From assembly GCF_013177735.1 (NCBI RefSeq), contig NZ_WOEZ01000238.1, positions 1 through 34,191 on the forward strand: a stretch of DNA of 34,191 nt. Reading direction: 5' to 3'. Below the pieces are notes generated by a model. The model saw only the letters and a list, made by a program, of their open reading frames with translations, was not told the DNA's origin and made no database searches. Source of the stretch: Paraburkholderia elongata. Its GTDB lineage: Bacteria > Pseudomonadota > Gammaproteobacteria > Burkholderiales > Burkholderiaceae. Positions 30,228 through 34,191 of this stretch are shown here, in pieces. The position numbers and the translations under genes are program-made. Positions within the stretch are counted from its first letter, which is position 1. Every line of letters starts with the position of its first letter.

Positions 30228-31634
30228 ATGACGATGGAGCGGGCGGCTAATCAGCCGAACAAGCCAAACAAGCCGAAGAAAACGATGCTGGTGAAGCACG
30301 CGGACGTGCTGGTCACGATGGACGGCGCCCGGCGCGAACTGCGCGACGGCGGCATGTATATCGAGGACAACCGCATCGTCGCGGTCGGACCGACGGCGGA
30401 ATTGCCGCAAACGGCCGACGAAGTGCTGGACATGCGTGGCCACCTGGTGATTCCAGGGCTGGTGAACACGCACCATCATATGTATCAGAGCCTGACGCGC
30501 GCGATTCCGGCGGCGCAGAACGCCGAGTTGTTCGGCTGGCTCACCAACCTCTACAAGGTGTGGGCGAACCTCACACCGGAGATGATTGAAGTCTCGACCT
30601 TGACAGCAATGGCCGAGCTGTTGCTGTCCGGTTGCACGACCTCGAGCGACCATTTGTATATCTACCCGAACGGCAGCCGCCTCGACGACAGCATCGTCGC
30701 GGCGCAGCGGATCGGCATGCGTTTTCACGCAGCGCGCGGCAGCATGAGCGTGGGGCAGAAGGACGGCGGTTTGCCGCCGGATTCGGTGGTCGAGCGTGAA
30801 GCGGACATCCTGAAGGACACGCAGCGTCTGATCGAGACGTACAACGACGAAGGGCGTTACGCGATGTTGCGCGTGGTGGTGGCGCCGTGCTCGCCGTTCT
30901 CGGTGAGCCGCGATCTGATGCGCGAATCGGCGGTGATGGCGCGGCATTATGGGGTGTCGCTGCACACGCACCTGGCGGAGAATGTCAACGATATCGCGTA
31001 CAGCCGCGAGAAGTTCGGCATGACGCCGGCCGAGTATGCGGAAGACCTCGGCTGGGTCGGTCACGATGTATGGCACGCGCACTGTGTGCAACTCGACGAC
31101 GCGGGCATCGAACTGTTCGCCCGCACCGGCACCGGCGTCGCGCATTGCCCGTGTTCGAACATGCGGCTCGCGTCGGGGATTGCGCCGGTCAAGCGGATGC
31201 GTCTTGCCGGTGTGCCGGTGGGCTTGGGCGTTGACGGTTCGGCGTCGAACGATGGTGCGCAAATGGTCGCGGAAGTGCGCCAGGCATTGCTGCTGCAGCG
31301 GGTCGGCTTCGGGCCGGACGCGATGACCGCGCGTGAAGCGTTAGAGATTGCGACGCTAGGCGGCGCGAAGGTGCTGAATCGCGACGACATCGGCGCACTG
31401 GCGCCAGGCATGGCGGCGGATTTCGTGTCCTTCGATCTGCGTCAGCCGCTGTTTGCGGGCGCGTTGCACGATCCGGTCGCGGCACTGGTGTTCTGCGCGC
31501 CGTCGCAGGTGAGCCATAGTGTGATCGGCGGCAGGGTGGTGGTGAAGAATGGTCAGTTGACGACGCTGGAACTCGGACCGGTCATCGAGCAGCACAACCG
31601 GTTGGCGAAGACGCTTTACGAAGCGGCGGCGTAA
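30228..31634 (+). CDS. 8-oxoguanine/guanine deaminase (amidohydrolase)
   Basis: 468 residues from the ATG behind GCGGAGAAACGA. About 19 low-complexity residues (NQPNKPNKPKK) precede the domain, which begins MLVKHADVLVTMDGARREL; ATG 30285 is an alternative start. Metal-site motifs are NTHHHMYQSLTR (His82, His84 region), HTHLAE, HAHCVQL and GVDGSASND, the set typical of the 8-oxoguanine deaminase branch of the cytosine/guanine deaminase-like amidohydrolases. It would convert 8-oxoguanine to urate, or guanine to xanthine, both entering the urate pathway encoded around it. Substrate choice between the two is inferred from the family. Confidence 0.88.
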   Translation: MTMERAANQPNKPNKPKKTMLVKHADVLVTMDGARRELRDGGMYIEDNRIVAVGPTAELPQTADEVLDMRGHLVIPGLVNTHHHMYQSLTRAIPAAQNAELFGWLTNLYKVWANLTPEMIEVSTLTAMAELLLSGCTTSSDHLYIYPNGSRLDDSIVAAQRIGMRFHAARGSMSVGQKDGGLPPDSVVEREADILKDTQRLIETYNDEGRYAMLRVVVAPCSPFSVSRDLMRESAVMARHYGVSLHTHLAENVNDIAYSREKFGMTPAEYAEDLGWVGHDVWHAHCVQLDDAGIELFARTGTGVAHCPCSNMRLASGIAPVKRMRLAGVPVGLGVDGSASNDGAQMVAEVRQALLLQRVGFGPDAMTAREALEIATLGGAKVLNRDDIGALAPGMAADFVSFDLRQPLFAGALHDPVAALVFCAPSQVSHSVIGGRVVVKNGQLTTLELGPVIEQHNRLAKTLYEAAA

Positions 31635-31670
31635 GCGTAATGATGAAGTGAGAGCGCAATAGAAGAAGCA

Positions 31671-31709
31671 GGCCTATCAGCATCCACAAAGACTGGATGC
31701 TGATAGGCC
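31671..31709. terminator. Perfect 16-bp hairpin between convergent guanine deaminase and lysR genes
   Basis: GGCCTATCAGCATCCA (31671-31686) is exactly complementary to 31694-31709, with loop CAAAGAC. It lies between the two convergent stop codons, where a shared terminator is expected, but there is no T-run on either side; the minus side has only TGCTTCTTCT. Confidence 0.6.
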
Positions 31710-31721
31710 GCAGCGCAAAGC

Positions 31722-32654
31722 TCAAGGCTTGTCGATCAATGTCTTGGTCGCTTCGGCAACCAGACTGCGCAGCCAGCGCACTTCGTCGGAGTAATGCACG
31801 CGTTCGTGCCACAGCTGGTAGTACTGCATCGGCGGGAAATCGAGCGGTGCGGGCACCACGGTCAGCGGCAGGAACTTGGCGTAGTAGTCGGCAAAGAGGC
31901 GCGTCGTCGTGAAGATCAGATCAGATTTGATCAGCACATACGGCGCCAGATTGAAGTACGGCAACGTGACGACCACGTGACGCTTTAACCGTTCGCGCGC
32001 GAGATGCACATCGATCGCGCCCCGTTGGCCCACCGAGTAAGGAGTAGGCGCAAGATGCGGCGCATTCAGGTACTGGTCGAGCGTCAACCCGCCGCGTTTG
32101 GCGAACGGATGCGCGTTGCTCATCAGGCAGACGATCTGATCGACGAACAGATTCGACAGGTGCAATTGCTCCGGCGGCTCCGGCCAGTTACCGACCACGG
32201 TGTCGAGCTTGCCGTCCTCCAGCGCGAGTTCGTAGTCGAATGCCGGCCCGAGCGAGTGAAACTCGAGCGTCGCGTTCGGCGCGGCCTGACGAAAGCGTTC
32301 GACCACCGTCGGCACGAACAGCACGTTCAGGTAGTCCGGGCAGCCGATCCGGTAGCAACGGATCGAGGTCGCCGGGTCGAAGTTGTGCTGCTGGAACTTG
32401 ATGCGTTCGATCTCGCGCAGCGCGTTTTGCACCGGTTCGAGCAGGCGCAGGCCGTACTCGGTCGGCACCATGCCGGATTTGCCGCGCACCAGCAGCGGGT
32501 CGCCGGTAATGTCGCGCAAGCGGCGCAGCGCCGCGCTGATGGCGGGTTGCGATTGATTCAGTTTGACGGCCGCGCGCGTGACGCTGCGTTCCATCAATAG
32601 GGTGTGCAAGACGCGTAATAGGTACGTATCGATCGCCTCGCGTTGCTGGCTCAT
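31722..32654 (-). CDS. LysR-family transcriptional regulator
   Basis: 310 residues from the ATG behind CGGAGAAG. The N-terminal winged HTH reads YLLRVLHTLLMERSVTRAAVKLNQSQPAISAALRRLRDITGDPLLVRGKSGMVPTEYGLRLLEPV. The C-terminal substrate-binding part resembles the NodD/NahR-like subgroup (IRCYRIGCPDYLNVLFVPTVVERFRQAAPNATLEFHSL). It is divergent from the ABC transporter at 32906, across a 251-bp intergenic region, and convergent with the deaminase, so it probably controls purine uptake or deamination. The co-inducer is unknown. Confidence 0.92.
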   Translation of the reverse strand: MSQQREAIDTYLLRVLHTLLMERSVTRAAVKLNQSQPAISAALRRLRDITGDPLLVRGKSGMVPTEYGLRLLEPVQNALREIERIKFQQHNFDPATSIRCYRIGCPDYLNVLFVPTVVERFRQAAPNATLEFHSLGPAFDYELALEDGKLDTVVGNWPEPPEQLHLSNLFVDQIVCLMSNAHPFAKRGGLTLDQYLNAPHLAPTPYSVGQRGAIDVHLARERLKRHVVVTLPYFNLAPYVLIKSDLIFTTTRLFADYYAKFLPLTVVPAPLDFPPMQYYQLWHERVHYSDEVRWLRSLVAEATKTLIDKP

Positions 32655-32905
32655 GACTTCTCCGAAATATATGTTCTGGCTGATCGAACGGGCGTGGGTA
32701 TATATGACTTTTAATATGAACACGAAGCCACGTCAAGAGTGGGATACCCGCAGAGCACGCTGCGGCGGGGGTTTGCGGGGAATTTTGACGGCTCGACTGA
32801 GCGGGTCGATTTAGGTATTGTCATCCGGTTGTGGTGACGGATCGCTTGCTGACAGGGCGGGCGGACGCGCTGTAACCGGCAGTCTCTGACGTACTACGGA
32901 ATCAC

Positions 32906-34191
32906 ATGAGCGACTCTTCTTATAGCGACGGCGCCGCCGCGCAGCCGGCAAACAGGCCGGAACAGACGGCGCCCCGGTTGATGCTTCAGGGCATCACCAA
33001 ACAATATCCGGCCGTGCGCGCCAACGACGACGTCACATTGATCGTCGCGCCGGGTGAAATCCATGCCGTGCTCGGCGAAAACGGCGCCGGCAAAAGCACG
33101 CTGATGAAAATCATCTACGGCGCGGTGCGGCCCGACGCCGGCGAGATTCACTGGGAAGGCCAGCCGGTCGAGATCGCCAACCCGGCGGCGGCGCGCAAGC
33201 TCGGCATCGGCATGGTGTTCCAGCATTTTTCGTTGTTCGAGACGCTCACGGTCGGCGAAAACATCGCCCTCGCGCTCGACGAACCGTTCGATCTGAAGAC
33301 GCTTGCGAGGCGTATTCGCGAAGTCTCCGCCGACTACGGCCTCGACATCGACCCGCAACGTCACGTGCATAGCCTGACGGTGGGCGAGCGGCAACGCGTC
33401 GAAATCGTGCGTTGCCTGCTGCAGAACCCGCGTCTCCTGATCATGGACGAACCAACTTCGGTGCTCACGCCGCAAGCGGTCCGCAAGCTCTTCGAGACGC
33501 TCCGGCGTCTCGCGGCAGAAGGTTGCAGCATCCTCTACATCAGCCACAAGCTCGACGAAATCCAGGAGTTGTGCGATACCGCCACGGTGATGCGCGGCGG
33601 CCGCGTGACCGGCCACGTGACGCCGAAAGAAGAAACGCATGCGTCGCTCGCGCAGTTGATGGTCGGCCATTCGCTGCCCGATTACACCCGGCGTGAGCAC
33701 ACGCCGGGCGACGTGCTGCTCGACGTGAAGCAGTTGTCAGTGGAAAGCGACGATCCGTTCGGCACCTCACTCAATAACGTGTCGTTCGGCGTGCATGCCG
33801 GCGAGATCTTCGGCATTGCGGGTGTGTCGGGCAACGGGCAGGCTGAATTGCTGTCGGCACTTTCGGGTGAAAAGCGCGGCACGCGCGCCGATGCGGTCAC
33901 GATCTGCGGCAAGGCGGCAGGGCGCCTCGGCGCAGGCGGCCGGCGCGCGCTCGGTTTCGGTTTTGTGCCGGAAGAGCGTCTCGGCCGAGGCGCAGTGCCG
34001 GCGATGACACTGTCGGAAAACGCGCTGCTCACGGGGCATCGTCAGCAGATGGTGAACGCCGGCTGGATCAAGGCGGGCACGATGCGCACCTTTGCCATGC
34101 GTTGCATCGAAGCCTTCGACGTTCGTTGCGGCGGCTCGGAAGCGTTGGCGCAAAGTCTCTCCGGCGGCAATCTGCAGAAATACATCATGGG
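32906..34191 (+). CDS. ABC transporter ATP-binding protein, nucleoside/purine type (3' partial)
   Basis: Runs off the window end after 428 codons; family length is about 510-530. It has two fused ATPase domains, as in RbsA/NupO-type carriers. Domain 1 has Walker A GENGAGKST (residues 57-65), Q-loop MVFQHFSLF, signature LTVGERQRVE (the first Ser-Gly replaced by Thr-Val) and Walker B LLIMDEPTS. Domain 2 has a degenerate Walker A GVSGNGQAE, FVPEERLGRG and the signature LSGGNLQK, where the window ends. This form pairs with two permeases and a BmpA-type binding lipoprotein for purine nucleosides or nucleobases, presumably encoded downstream. It is divergent from lysR, and no strong ribosome site precedes the ATG. 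Confidence 0.92.
   Translation, partial: MSDSSYSDGAAAQPANRPEQTAPRLMLQGITKQYPAVRANDDVTLIVAPGEIHAVLGENGAGKSTLMKIIYGAVRPDAGEIHWEGQPVEIANPAAARKLGIGMVFQHFSLFETLTVGENIALALDEPFDLKTLARRIREVSADYGLDIDPQRHVHSLTVGERQRVEIVRCLLQNPRLLIMDEPTSVLTPQAVRKLFETLRRLAAEGCSILYISHKLDEIQELCDTATVMRGGRVTGHVTPKEETHASLAQLMVGHSLPDYTRREHTPGDVLLDVKQLSVESDDPFGTSLNNVSFGVHAGEIFGIAGVSGNGQAELLSALSGEKRGTRADAVTICGKAAGRLGAGGRRALGFGFVPEERLGRGAVPAMTLSENALLTGHRQQMVNAGWIKAGTMRTFAMRCIEAFDVRCGGSEALAQSLSGGNLQKYIM

Noticed and set aside
29946..31262. 438-codon minus-strand frame opposite the deaminase
   Set aside because: Antisense of a metal-dependent amidohydrolase with all motifs.
1..34191. tRNA, rRNA or known riboswitch
   Set aside because: No tRNA-like T-loop/CCA arrangement, rRNA stretch or recognised riboswitch core was seen by eye; a covariance-model scan would be decisive.

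Overview
The window reads as a high-G+C beta-proteobacterial chromosome, most likely Burkholderia, Paraburkholderia or a close Burkholderiaceae relative. The grounds are strong G/C bias at third codon positions, polyhydroxybutyrate (PHB) genes whose catalytic residues sit at the positions known from Cupriavidus/Ralstonia, a long-form TadA, a tandem IclR regulator and a membrane-type urate oxidase (PuuD). This is judged from protein character, not from a database search. The genes fall into one accessory-looking segment, one small scar of mobile or defence DNA, and one large purine-catabolism region.

Layout: (1) 1-5379: glycerate 2-kinase (cut by the window edge), pyruvate kinase, a second-type enolase and a DctA C4-dicarboxylate carrier. 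The three enzymes form a glycerate to 2-phosphoglycerate to PEP to pyruvate route. (2) 5425-12256: phaA, allantoicase, ureidoglycolate lyase, phaB, phaZ, aceB, all on the plus strand. PHB synthesis and mobilisation genes are interleaved with two allantoate-degrading genes and followed by malate synthase. (3) 12284-15217: a tandem IclR regulator that has lost its first DNA-binding domain, then an AbiE-type pair whose toxin gene is cut to its N-terminal quarter. The two damaged genes face each other across a probable insertion/deletion scar. (4) 15218-18727: a recA-like SOS promoter with a near-perfect LexA box, a 2H phosphoesterase (ThpR/LigT-like), a small Gly-rich lipoprotein, a DUF1992 protein, TadA with long tails, and an LD-carboxypeptidase. 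(5) 19043-34191: ureide/purine catabolism: FCD-GntR regulator, NCS1 permease, hydantoin/allantoin racemase, puuE-uraD-alc-allA operon (plus); puuD and uraH (minus); an 8-oxoguanine/guanine deaminase (plus); a LysR regulator; and the start of a purine-nucleoside-type ABC transporter. A complete hipBA toxin-antitoxin module, preceded by four copies of a 22-bp palindromic operator, sits in the middle of this cluster.

How they could work together: PuuD, UraH and UraD take urate to allantoin, PuuE to allantoate, Alc to ureidoglycolate and AllA to glyoxylate plus urea. The glyoxylate could be condensed with acetyl-CoA by AceB, and acetyl-CoA can come from PHB through PhaZ and PhaA. It could also be carried through tartronate semialdehyde and glycerate (genes not in view) into the kinase-enolase-pyruvate kinase set. 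Much of the window can therefore be read as glyoxylate and C2/C3 supply, which is an inference from gene content. The most unusual points are the SOS-type promoter before a 2H phosphoesterase, the four-operator hipBA promoter, the enolase with its conserved active-site Lys replaced by Glu, the amputated AbiE/IclR junctions, the second alc-allA pair embedded in PHB genes, and a regular 11-bp, nine-unit tandem repeat before dctA.
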